Of a stretch of DNA of 64,000 nt, positions 49,329 through 58,600 are shown piece by piece. How positions within the stretch are numbered: the stretch's first letter is position 1; every line of letters begins with the position of its first letter. This DNA comes from Caballeronia sp. dw_276. Its GTDB lineage: Bacteria; Pseudomonadota; Gammaproteobacteria; Burkholderiales; Burkholderiaceae. The DNA is taken from contig NZ_JAAVUV010000005.1 in assembly GCF_018449635.1 (NCBI RefSeq), positions 186,001-250,000 of the forward strand, written 5' to 3'. The position numbers and the translations under genes are program-made. A model generated the notes under the pieces. The model made no database searches. It was not told the origin of the DNA and was given only the letters and a program-made list of their open reading frames with translations.

Positions 49329-50875
49329 TGAGCGCGCGCGCGCCGGTGTTCGCAGTCGAGCGGCTGCGGGGCGACTTTTTCCCGTGGGTGCTCGCGCTGG
49401 TGACGGGCCTCGATTACTTCGATAACGCCATCTTCTCGTTCTTTGCGAGCTACATTGCGGGCGGCATCAATGCATCGCCGGACGAACTCGTGTGGTCATC
49501 GAGCGCGTACGCGGTCGCCGCCGTGCTCGGGATCTTGCAGCAGCAATGGTGGGTCGACCGGCTGGGGCATCGTCGATATGTAGCCGGCTGCATGTTCTTC
49601 TACGCGTGCGGCGCGATTCTCTCGGCGCTTACCGAAACCTCGCTGGAACTCATGTTCACGCGCGGTCTTCAAGGCTATTTCATCGGCCCGATGATGGGCG
49701 CTTGCCGAATCCTGATCCAGGTCAGCTTTACGCCGCAAAAGCGCGCCGGCGCAACGCGCGCGTTCCTGATGTTGATCGTGGGCAGCAGCGCGCTCGCACC
49801 GTTGCTCGGCGGCTGGCTGGTCTCGCATTTCGACTGGCGCGCGCTGTTTGCCTGCACCGCGCCCGTGGGATTCGCGTTCGCTGGCCTGGCAATGCTGGCA
49901 CTTCCCGATTCAGGCAATGTGCATCGCGATGAACGCGGCGCCACGCCGTTCTGGCCATATCTGTTGTTTGCGTTCGCGCAAGGCGCGCTGCAGATCGTAA
50001 TGCAACAAGTGCGGTTCGAACACTTCACCACGTCGCCGACACTCGTGATGCTGACGGCGGCGGGTATCGGCGCGCTTGCCTGGTTTGCATGGCATCAGTG
50101 GCATCACCCCGCTCCGCTCGTTCGCCTTCACGCGCTGCGCGAGCGCTCGTTCCAGATCGGCCTCGCGCTTTACATGCTCTATTACTTCGAGTCCACGGGA
50201 TTCAGTTATCTGATCTCACGTTTTCTCGAACAAGGGCTCGGCTATCCGGTCGAGAACGCCGGGCGGCTTGTTGGAGTAACGTCGCTGATATCGGGTTCGG
50301 CGCTCTTTCTCTACTTCAAATATACGAAGTACGTCACGCGCAAGAAGTGGATCATCGTGCCGGGGTTTTTGATTGCGGCGCTCGTCGGATGGCTGATGAC
50401 GCGCATGTCTCCGGGCGTCGCGCAGATCGACCTCATTGTGCCGATGCTGCTGCGCGGCCTGTTGCTGCTTTTCATCGTGTTGCCGGTGGCGAACCTGACG
50501 TTCAAGATCTTCGCGATCGAAGAATTTACGCATGGCTACCGGCTTAAAAATATCGTGCGGCAATTGACGCTTTCGTTTGCGACGGCGGCGATCATTATCG
50601 TGGAGCAGCACAGGCAGGCGCTGCATCAATCGCGGCTCGCCGAAGCCGTAAATCCGTACAATCCGGAGTTTCAGAGCGCCGCGGCTACCCTTGCGCACGG
50701 ATTCGCTGCCGCCGGCCATACGGCCAGTGAGGCGCACGCGCTTGCCATCGTGACGATTTCGCGGATGGTTACGCAGCAAGCAAGTTTCCTGGCGTCGCTC
50801 GATGGGTTCTATTTCCTGATGGGCGTCGCGATTTGCGGCGGTTTGTTCGCGGCGTGGCAAAAGCAGATCGACTGA
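49328..50875 (+). CDS. MFS transporter, DHA2-like drug:proton antiporter type
   Basis: This 515-residue inner-membrane protein has about 14 hydrophobic helices and looks like the EmrB/DHA2 branch of the major facilitator superfamily (VDRLGHRRYVAG corresponds to motif A, and GPMMGACRILIQ lies in helix 4). It probably exports toxic compounds. It is translationally coupled to a MerR regulator (1-base overlap), so its expression is likely induced by a substrate of the pump. The substrate cannot be predicted. Confidence 0.87.
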   Translation: MSARAPVFAVERLRGDFFPWVLALVTGLDYFDNAIFSFFASYIAGGINASPDELVWSSSAYAVAAVLGILQQQWWVDRLGHRRYVAGCMFFYACGAILSALTETSLELMFTRGLQGYFIGPMMGACRILIQVSFTPQKRAGATRAFLMLIVGSSALAPLLGGWLVSHFDWRALFACTAPVGFAFAGLAMLALPDSGNVHRDERGATPFWPYLLFAFAQGALQIVMQQVRFEHFTTSPTLVMLTAAGIGALAWFAWHQWHHPAPLVRLHALRERSFQIGLALYMLYYFESTGFSYLISRFLEQGLGYPVENAGRLVGVTSLISGSALFLYFKYTKYVTRKKWIIVPGFLIAALVGWLMTRMSPGVAQIDLIVPMLLRGLLLLFIVLPVANLTFKIFAIEEFTHGYRLKNIVRQLTLSFATAAIIIVEQHRQALHQSRLAEAVNPYNPEFQSAAATLAHGFAAAGHTASEAHALAIVTISRMVTQQASFLASLDGFYFLMGVAICGGLFAAWQKQID

Positions 50876-50897
50876 CTCGAAAGACTGAAACGGACTC

Positions 50898-51728
50898 ATG
50901 GCCAATTTTCTGACCCGGCTGATCGGCGGGAATCGTCGGGAGCGCGCGCTGCGCAAATACGCGATCGATGACGCGCTTTGGCAGGCCACGCTCGACCGGC
51001 TGCCGTTTTTCGGTCATCTCGATGCCGGTGACTTCACCCGTCTGCGCGAGAACACGACGCTGTTCATCGCGGAGAAAGAGTTTTCGACGGCCCACGATCT
51101 TGCCCTGACCGACGCGATGATCGTCTCCATCGCCGTGCAGGCCTGCTTGCCGGTGTTGAATCTGAGCCTGGAGTTGTATCGCGGTTGGGTCGGCGTGATC
51201 GTGTATCCGGGCGAGTTTCTGATCAAGAAGACGGTGGAGGACGAGGACGGCGTGGTCCACGAGGTCGAACACGACGCCAGCGGCGAGGCTTGGGAAGGCG
51301 GCCCGGTGGTGTTGTCGTGGGAAGACGCGCAGATGACCGATGGCGAAGACGCCTACAACGTCGTGATCCATGAGTTCGCGCACAAGATCGACATGCTCAA
51401 CGGCGAGGCGGACGGGCGTCCGCCGCTATACCGCAAATGGCACGCGCCGCTGGATTCCGGCGCCTGGAACGACGTCTTCGATCACGCCTACGATCATTTT
51501 TGCGCCCAGGTCGACGCCGTTTCCGATCGCCGATGGAACCGCTTCGAGCGCGAATCCCTGATCGACCCTTACGCGGCCGATCATCCGTCGGAGTTCTTTG
51601 CGGTGTGCAGCGAGGCGCTGTTCGTCAAACCAGCGGCGTTCGAGCGGGCGTACCCCGATTTGTACCGGCTGCTTGCACGCTATTACCGGCAAGACCCGGC
51701 GGGTGTGGCTGCACTTTCGCAAGCGTAA
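50898..51728 (+). CDS. mtfA: MtfA-like zinc-dependent peptidase
   Basis: This 276-residue cytoplasmic protein belongs to the MtfA (M90) family. In E. coli MtfA binds the repressor Mlc and so affects glucose phosphotransferase expression; it also has peptidase activity. The metal site is HEFAH (158-162), followed by a downstream Glu in SEFFAVCSEALF. The order NVVIHEFAHKIDMLNG and length match the family. It begins 22 bases after the MFS gene and may be read with it. Whether an Mlc partner exists cannot be seen here. Confidence 0.9.
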   Translation: MANFLTRLIGGNRRERALRKYAIDDALWQATLDRLPFFGHLDAGDFTRLRENTTLFIAEKEFSTAHDLALTDAMIVSIAVQACLPVLNLSLELYRGWVGVIVYPGEFLIKKTVEDEDGVVHEVEHDASGEAWEGGPVVLSWEDAQMTDGEDAYNVVIHEFAHKIDMLNGEADGRPPLYRKWHAPLDSGAWNDVFDHAYDHFCAQVDAVSDRRWNRFERESLIDPYAADHPSEFFAVCSEALFVKPAAFERAYPDLYRLLARYYRQDPAGVAALSQA

Positions 51729-51766
51729 GACGAGAACCCCAAAAACATGCCAAACAACTGATTTTC

Positions 51767-51825
51767 TGGCATAATCCACGGTTTTCGACCTCAGGCAAGT
51801 GGCTCGCGCTCGGGAAAGATCCCGA
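51767..51825 (+). promoter_or_regulatory. Candidate extended -10 promoter and leader hairpin of the L31 gene
   Basis: TGGCATAAT (51767-51775) fits an extended -10 element, so transcription would begin near 51782 with a leader of about 90 bases. The leader contains a hairpin TCGGGA/TCCCGA (51810-51815 with 51820-51825), a possible site for feedback by L31. Confidence 0.4.
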
Positions 51826-51872
51826 ACGCACGTTGAGCGGGCTGGCTACCAACAGATACCAAAGGAAAGACC

Positions 51873-52127
51873 ATGAAAGAAGGCATTCACCCGAATTACC
51901 GCGAAGTGCTGTTCGTCGACATGTCGAATGATTTCAAATTCATTACGCGTTCGACCATCAACACGCGCGAAACCGGCGAGTTCGAAGGCAAAGAGTACCC
52001 GCTGGCAAAGATCGAAGTGTCGTCGGAATCGCATCCGTTCTACACCGGTCAGCAAAAGATCATGGACACGGCCGGCCGTGTCGAGAAGTTCAACAAGAAG
52101 TTCGCAGCATTCTCGTCGAAGAAGTAA
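51873..52127 (+). CDS. rpmE2: Type B ribosomal protein L31
   Basis: This 84-residue protein of the 50S subunit matches bacterial L31 type B ([20 protein letters not shown]). It lacks all four cysteines of the zinc-binding type A form, so it does not need zinc. The start at 51873 follows AAAGGAAAG. In Burkholderia this is the usual L31. A strong terminator follows, and the gene is separate from the upstream mtfA. Confidence 0.96.
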   Translation: MKEGIHPNYREVLFVDMSNDFKFITRSTINTRETGEFEGKEYPLAKIEVSSESHPFYTGQQKIMDTAGRVEKFNKKFAAFSSKK

Positions 52128-52160
52128 TTCAGCGGAATTGCAGCGCGGCAGGACCGAAGA

Positions 52161-52186
52161 AAGGCAGCGAAAGCTGCCTTTTTTTT
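52161..52186 (+). terminator. Rho-independent terminator after the L31 gene
   Basis: The stem AAGGCAGC / GCTGCCTT (52161-52168 with 52173-52180) closes on a GAAA tetraloop and is followed by eight T (52179-52186). Confidence 0.92.
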
Positions 52187-52226
52187 CGCCGTTTTTTCGT
52201 TCGACAACCTGCTTGCACGCACCGCA

Positions 52227-52256
52227 ATGACGCGCGGCACGGCTCCCGTCTACAAT
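52227..52256 (+). promoter_or_regulatory. Candidate promoter of the GT39-MATE operon
   Basis: ATGACG (52227-52232) and TACAAT (52251-52256) are 18 bases apart. Transcription would begin near 52263. The leader of about 128 bases contains a GTGACG/CGTCAC hairpin (52290-52295 with 52302-52307). Confidence 0.45.
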
Positions 52257-52390
52257 GCCGGATTCGTTAAAAATTGCACTAATTAGAAAGTGACGAAAAT
52301 CCGTCACGAAAACCGTGTGCGCCCCGGCTTGCCAGCCGCGACCCGGCGCCATCGTCTTACCCAATCAGTTCTGTTTCCTGTCGCCACCGC

Positions 52391-54154
52391 ATGCGAAATG
52401 TCATCCGCCTGACCGCCTCCGCAACCAGCGCCCTGCCGCGCTGGCTGCTGCTTGCCATTTGTATCGTTTACGCGTCGTTTGGTTTGTTTGGCCGCGATCC
52501 GTGGAAAAACGAAGACGCGGCGGGTTTCGGCGTGATGTGGACGATGGCAAACGGCAGCGTAAAAGACTGGCTGCTGCCGAATCTGGTCGGCAAGGCTTCG
52601 ACCGCCGACGGCCCGTTCATGTACTGGCTCGGAGCGGGCTTCATCCGCTTGTTGAGCCCTTGGGTCGATGCCAGCAACGCCTCGCGCGTCATCACCGGCC
52701 TGCTCTTTTGTATTGCGTGCGCGTTTGTCTGGTACACGGCTTATCTGCTGGGCCGCCGCGACGAAGCGCAGCCCTTCAAGTACGCGTTCGGCGGCGAACC
52801 GGAACCGCGCGACTACGGCCGCACCCTCGCCGACGGCGCCCTGCTGATCCTGCTCGCCTGCTTTGGTCTCGCCGAGCGCGGCCACGAAACCACACCCCAG
52901 CTTGCGCAGTTCGCCGGCACCGCGATGCTGGTGTACGGCCTCGTGCGCAGTTGCGACAAACCCATCCAGGGCGCGCTCATCTGGGGTGCGGCGATTGGTC
53001 TTGTCGGCCTGTCGAGCAGCCCGGTGCTGGTGCTCGCCCTGCTGATCTGCACGCTGGCCATGACCGTGATCGTGCGGGAAGTGCGGCCGTTTTATCTGCT
53101 GGTGCTCGGCGTGCCGGTGGCGGTGATTGTAATTGGCGCGTGGGTCTGGCCCGTGCTGCACTTTTACCCCGATGACGGCGAGTGGTGGCTGCGGCAATGG
53201 TGGCGTCACAGTTTCGACTCGTTCTCCGGCTCGCCGATCCAGGCGTTGTCGTACGCAATCAAGAACCTGCCGCTTTTCACCTGGCCCGCGTGGCCGCTTG
53301 CCATCTGGACCTTCGTAAGCTGGTCGGGACTGCGGCGTTCGCCGCACGTCGCGGTGCCGGTATCGGTGATCGGGCCGTTGCTGGTGCTCGTGATCCTGCA
53401 GAGTCACCAGTCGAACCGGCTTTTCATGTTGCTGCTGCCGCCGCTCTCGGTGCTTGCCACGTTCGCGCTGCCTACGCTCAAGCGCGGCGCGATCAACGCC
53501 ATCGACTGGTTCGCTATGCTTAGCTTCACCCTGCTCGCCACCTTCGTCTGGCTGGTATGGACGGCGGGCCTCTACGGTTTCCCGGCGCCGCTCGCGCGCA
53601 ACCTGGCACGCCTCGCACCGGGTTTCCAGCCGGAGTTCAAGATCCTGTCGTTCGTGTGCGCGGTGGCCGTAACGGTCTGCTGGTTCTCGCTCGCGCGCTG
53701 GCGGCTCGCGCGGCATCCGAAGGTCTTGTGGCGCAGCGTGGTGCTCTCGAGCGCCGGCACGACGCTCATGTGGGTGCTGCTCATGACGCTGTGGCTGCCG
53801 GTCGTGAACTACAGCCGGACGTATCGTGACGTGGCGGAGCAGATCGCCGATCACCTCCCGGCCGACTACACTTGCATCTCTCCAGTACGTCTGGGCGATG
53901 CGCAGATCGCGACGTTCGCGTATTTCGGCGGCATGCATTTCGCCTTCGATGAAGACTGCGACGTCATCCTGCGCCAGGACACGCAGGATTACGGCGAGCC
54001 ATCGTCCATTTCCACGTTCGTCTGGAAGCTGGTTTGGGAAGGCCGCCGCGTCGCCGACCGCGACGAGCGCTTCCGGCTGTACGTACGTATCGAGCGGCCG
54101 GTTCCGCCGGTCAGACGGCCGGGGCCGAAGCCGCTTCGCCGGGGCACGAACTGA
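52391..54154 (+). CDS. GT39-family (ArnT-like) membrane glycosyltransferase
   Basis: This 587-residue protein has about 12 membrane helices and the GT39 N-terminal signature with acidic residues (FGRDPWKNEDAAGFG; Asp and Glu coordinate the lipid-linked sugar donor). GT39/ArnT enzymes use polyprenyl-phosphate sugars to modify lipid A or proteins on the periplasmic side. The C-terminal 100 residues form a soluble domain ending in a basic Arg/Pro-rich tail. It starts at an ATG at 52391. The MATE exporter begins 2 bases after its stop. The acceptor is unknown. Confidence 0.85.
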   Translation: MRNVIRLTASATSALPRWLLLAICIVYASFGLFGRDPWKNEDAAGFGVMWTMANGSVKDWLLPNLVGKASTADGPFMYWLGAGFIRLLSPWVDASNASRVITGLLFCIACAFVWYTAYLLGRRDEAQPFKYAFGGEPEPRDYGRTLADGALLILLACFGLAERGHETTPQLAQFAGTAMLVYGLVRSCDKPIQGALIWGAAIGLVGLSSSPVLVLALLICTLAMTVIVREVRPFYLLVLGVPVAVIVIGAWVWPVLHFYPDDGEWWLRQWWRHSFDSFSGSPIQALSYAIKNLPLFTWPAWPLAIWTFVSWSGLRRSPHVAVPVSVIGPLLVLVILQSHQSNRLFMLLLPPLSVLATFALPTLKRGAINAIDWFAMLSFTLLATFVWLVWTAGLYGFPAPLARNLARLAPGFQPEFKILSFVCAVAVTVCWFSLARWRLARHPKVLWRSVVLSSAGTTLMWVLLMTLWLPVVNYSRTYRDVAEQIADHLPADYTCISPVRLGDAQIATFAYFGGMHFAFDEDCDVILRQDTQDYGEPSSISTFVWKLVWEGRRVADRDERFRLYVRIERPVPPVRRPGPKPLRRGTN

Positions 54155-54156
54155 CC

Positions 54157-55506
54157 ATGTGGCCGGACGTCCGGAAGATCGCAGCCTTGGCGTGGCCGGT
54201 GCTGATCGGGCAACTGGCGATCATTGCGTTCGGCGTGATCGATACCGCCATGGTCGGCCGCTTCTCCGCCACAGATCTCGCCGCGCTCGGCCTGGGTTCA
54301 TCGATATATATTTCGGTCTACATTGGCCTCACCGGCATTCTCACGGCCTTGCAGCCAATCGCCGGGCAACTGTTCGGCGCCCGCCAGGAGGCGGAGATCG
54401 GCGAGGAAGTGCGGCAGGCGTTGTGGCTGGCGGCGGTGTTATCGGTGATCGGATTTGTTTGCCTGTATTTTCCGCAACCGCTCTTGAGCATCGCCGACGC
54501 CCCGCCCGTCCTGCACGAACGCACCCTCTCCTACTTGCGGATTCTTTCGCTGGGATTGCCGGCGAGTCTCGCGTTTCGCGTCTATAGCTCGCTGACCAAC
54601 GCGGTCGGCAAACCGCGCCTCGTGATGTTCCTGCAGGTCGGCGCGCTCGTGGTGAAGGTGCCGCTCAACTTGTGGTTCATCTTCGGCGGCTTCGGCATGC
54701 CGGCGCTGGGTGGTCCCGGCTGCGCGATCGCAAGCACGCTAATCAACTGGCTGATTGCGATCGTCGGCATGACGGTGCTCGTGCGCGTCGAGTTCTTCCG
54801 GCCGTTCGGCATCTTTGCGCGCTTTTGCTGGCCCGTCTGGCAACGTCAAAAGGCGCTGCTCAAGCTCGGCATTCCGATGGGACTGTCCTATCTCATCGAA
54901 GTGACGTCGTACACGTTCATGGCGCTGTTCATCTCGCACTTCGGCACGACCACGCTCGCCGGCCATCAAATCACGGGGAACATCGGCGCGGTGCTTTACA
55001 TGACGCCGCTTTCCATTGGCGTGGCATCGGCCACGCTCGTCTCGCAGGCAATCGGCGCGCAGCAATTCGATGCCGCCCGTTCTCTCGCGCGCCATGGCAT
55101 TGCGCTTTCGTGCGGGATCGCGTGCGTGTATGGCGTGGCGTTGTTCGCGCTGCGGCCCTACGTGCTGATGGCCTATACGCCGGACGCCCAGGTCATCGCC
55201 GCCGCCATGCCGCTTCTGGCAATCGTCGTGTTCTATCACCTCTTCGACGCCCTGCAGATCACCACGGCCTTCGTGCTGCGCGCCTACAAGGTCGCGGTCG
55301 TGCCGACGGTCATCTACGCCGTCGCGTTGTGGGGAATCGGGCTGGGCGGCGGTTATCTGCTCGGCTTCGACGTCGGCGGATTTGCGCCGCCATGGCTACA
55401 AGGCGCGCGCGGTTTCTGGGTCGCGAATTCGCTGAGCCTGGGCGTGGCGGGCATCGGGCTCTTCCTGTATTGGCGTCGCGTGAGCCGCCGCCACATCGCG
55501 GCATAG
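54157..55506 (+). CDS. MATE-family efflux transporter (NorM-like)
   Basis: This 449-residue inner-membrane protein has 12 helices and belongs to the MATE family (ALAWPVLIGQLAIIAFGVID at the N-terminus). Members export cationic drugs by H+ or Na+ antiport. The frame opens far inside the preceding gene, but the ATG at 54157 gives the conserved start and a 2-base gap to the glycosyltransferase stop. The tight linkage suggests a shared function, possibly export of a lipid-linked or toxic compound, but this is only an inference. Confidence 0.9.
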   Translation: MWPDVRKIAALAWPVLIGQLAIIAFGVIDTAMVGRFSATDLAALGLGSSIYISVYIGLTGILTALQPIAGQLFGARQEAEIGEEVRQALWLAAVLSVIGFVCLYFPQPLLSIADAPPVLHERTLSYLRILSLGLPASLAFRVYSSLTNAVGKPRLVMFLQVGALVVKVPLNLWFIFGGFGMPALGGPGCAIASTLINWLIAIVGMTVLVRVEFFRPFGIFARFCWPVWQRQKALLKLGIPMGLSYLIEVTSYTFMALFISHFGTTTLAGHQITGNIGAVLYMTPLSIGVASATLVSQAIGAQQFDAARSLARHGIALSCGIACVYGVALFALRPYVLMAYTPDAQVIAAAMPLLAIVVFYHLFDALQITTAFVLRAYKVAVVPTVIYAVALWGIGLGGGYLLGFDVGGFAPPWLQGARGFWVANSLSLGVAGIGLFLYWRRVSRRHIAA

Positions 55507-55638
55507 CATCGACACGCGGCAACGCGCATCCGATGCAAACAATCATCAAATCGTGTCGCGCGATGGAAACAAATGGTTAGGTTGACGTAACGCTCCGGTA
55601 AAATCGCCAGCGGTTTTGGACATCCCGGAGCGCATTCG

Positions 55639-58600
55639 ATGATCAGCGTCATAAAAAAACGAACCTGGACGCTGGCATCCGCTGCTGCCGTCTCATTGCT
55701 GGCAATTGGTTTCTTGAGCGCCACGCATCGCGCCGATGCCGCCCGCACAGTCAGCGTCTCGCCGCAAGGCAAGGTGACGCAGGTCCGGCAAGTCGTCGTC
55801 AAGTTCGATGAACCCATGATCGCGTTCGGCGATCCAGCCGCGAAGGCGCCGGCTCAAGTGCATTGCAGCGGCGGCGCAGCGGCAGGGTCGGCCCACTGGA
55901 TCGACGATAAAACCTGGGCCTACGACTTCAATCAGGACCTGACGCCCGGCATGCGCTGCTCGGTGGCGCTCAACGACGGCCTTAAATCGAACGCTGGAAA
56001 CGCATTGAGCGGACCACGTGAATATCGCTTTGAAACGGGCGGCCCGTTCGTTTTGAGCGTAATGCCCGGTTATGGCGAGATCGAAGAAAATCAGTTCTTT
56101 GTACTGAAGCTCAACGGCCCCGCAACCGAAACGTCCGCGCTGCAAAACATCTGGTGCGAATCGAATGGATTGGGTAACCGCGTTCCCGTCAAGGCTGTCG
56201 AAGTCACCTCGCGCACGGCCCTTCTCAAGCACTTCCGCCTCGAAAAAGACAGCGCCCGCGTTCTTACGCTCGCCTGCCAGCAGACCTTGCCTTCGGCCAC
56301 GAAGATGCAACTCGTCTACGGCCGTGGCGTGACCGGCCCGAGCGGCATCGCGAACGATGTTGAAAAGCGTTTCGACTTCGATGTACGCGAACCCTTCACC
56401 GCGAGTTTTTCGTGCGAACGTGAAAACGCAAAAGCGCCCTGCACGCCGTTGCGGCCGTTGCGCATTCGTTTCAGCTCGCCCGTGCTTCGCACCGACGCGG
56501 CGAAAATCACGCTGCACGGCCCGGGCGGCAAAACATCGCCGACATTCGATCCCGACGAAAAGGACAGCGAAATCAGCACCGTCGAATTCGCGGCGCCATT
56601 GCCGGAACACGCGGATTTATCGATCGAATTGCCCGGTGGTTTGAAGGACGCCAGCGGCCGCGCGTTGTCCAATGCCGATCTGTTCCCGCTGAAAACCGCC
56701 ACCGCGCCGATGCCGCCGCTCGCCAAGTTTTCATCGTCGACGTTCGGGATCATCGAGCGCTTCGCCGAGCCCAATATGCCCGCGATGTTGCCCGTCACGC
56801 TGCGGCATGTGGAAGCCGACCTGAAGGTCAGCGGACTGAACGCGGGCGCGTCGAGCGTGACGAAACTGCGCGTGGACGCCGATGCGGATATCCGCCGGTG
56901 GATGAAGACCGTCGACCAGTTCGACGGCTTTTCCATGTCCGTCTCGCAGATCCAGAAATTGATGCCGGAAGTCCTTCACAACGGCATCAAGCCCGTCTAC
57001 GCATTCGGAAGCACGCCGAAAAATCCCGAGATCGATATCCGTTCGTTGTCGCTGCTTGCAAAGCGGCCGGGCGTCGAGACATTGAGCGTGCCGCAGGCCG
57101 ATCCGAAGTCCTTGCGTCCTTTTGAGGTGGTCGGCATTCCGCTCGCGAAGCCAGGCTTTTATGTGGTCGAACTGGCGTCGCCGGCGCTTGGCGCTTCGCT
57201 GCTCGGCAAGCCGCAAGCCATGTACGTGCGCACCTCCGTGCTGGTCACGAACCTCGGCGTGCATTTCAAGCAAGGGCGCGAGAACAGCATTGTCTGGGTG
57301 ACCGCGCTCGACAGCGGCAAACCCGTGCCCAACGCGCAGGTTCGCGTCACCGACTGCAATGGCGATCAACTGGCCGTGGCGAAGACGGACGCCCAAGGCA
57401 TCGCAAAGATCGATAAACCGCTTGCAGCCGCGAACGAATGTGGTTCGGACAGCTTCGACTGGTCGGGCTTCTTTGTGTCGGCACGGGTGGATGATCCGAA
57501 GACCGGTCCCGACATGGCGTTCGTGCGCTCGGACTGGAATCGCGGTATCGAAAGCTGGCGCTTCAACGTCCCGACCGACATGAGCCGTGACCAGACCACG
57601 CGCGCCACGACCGTGTTCGACCGGACGCTCTTGCGCGCAGGCGAAACGGTATCGATGAAACATTTGATGCGCGAGGAAACGCTCAGCGGTTTCGCGTTCC
57701 CGGCGCATATGCCCTCACGCGTGACGATCCGGCATCTGGGCAGCGGCCAGACGTATCACCTGCCGCTCAAATGGGCCGCCGATCACAGCGCGGACTCCAC
57801 GTTCCCGATTCCCGCCGCCCCGAAGCTCGGCGAGTACAGCGTGACGCTGGACGACGGCAAGGTCGATGCAGACAGCGACGATGACGATTCAAGTTCCGGC
57901 CGCATGAGCATCGATACAGGGAGTTTCCGCGTCGAGGAATTCCGCCTTCCGGTGTTCAAGGGGTCGATCGGAATACGCGACCAGAAAACCGGCGCGCTCG
58001 TCGCGGCGAAAGAAGCGCCGCTCGCGGTGCAGATCGAATATGTGTCGGGCGGACCGGCATCGAATCTTCCGGTGCAAGTGTCGGCGTTGATGAAAGACAC
58101 ATCGCCGGCGTTTGCATCGCAATTCGAAGCGTTCAGCTTCGCCCCGTACAAGAAACCCGCCGACGACGGCTCGAGCGCGCCCTCCGCGCAAGGCGACGAC
58201 GACAATTCCGGCGCGCAGGAAGATACATCGACGGCAAAACTCGTCGCCGACAAAACCGCGCTCACGCTCGATCGCAACGGCACGGGCACGTTGACGCTGA
58301 AATCATTGCCGGCGGTCGAAGCGCCGAAACGACTCGCGCTGGAAGCAACCTTCGCGGACCCGAACGGCGAGATCCAGACGCTGCGCGGCGACGCCACGCT
58401 TTGGCCCGCCGAGGTTGCCGCGGGCATCAAGGCGGGCGATTGGGTATCGGTGGGGAACGCAGTGCCGGTCCAGGCGCTCGCCGTCGATCTGCAAGGCAAG
58501 CCGCGCGCCGGCGTTGCGCTGGAAATTCGCGGCGTCGCGCGCACCATGACGAGTTCGCGCAAACGCATGGTCGGCGGTTTCTATGCCTACGATAACCACA

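Noticed and set aside
52304..53938. 544-residue frame on the minus strand opposite the glycosyltransferase
   Set aside because: Antisense shadow; extreme Arg/His/Gln composition.
54034..54156. 41-residue upstream extension of the MATE exporter
   Set aside because: Lies inside the glycosyltransferase gene in another frame; conserved MATE sequence starts at 54157.
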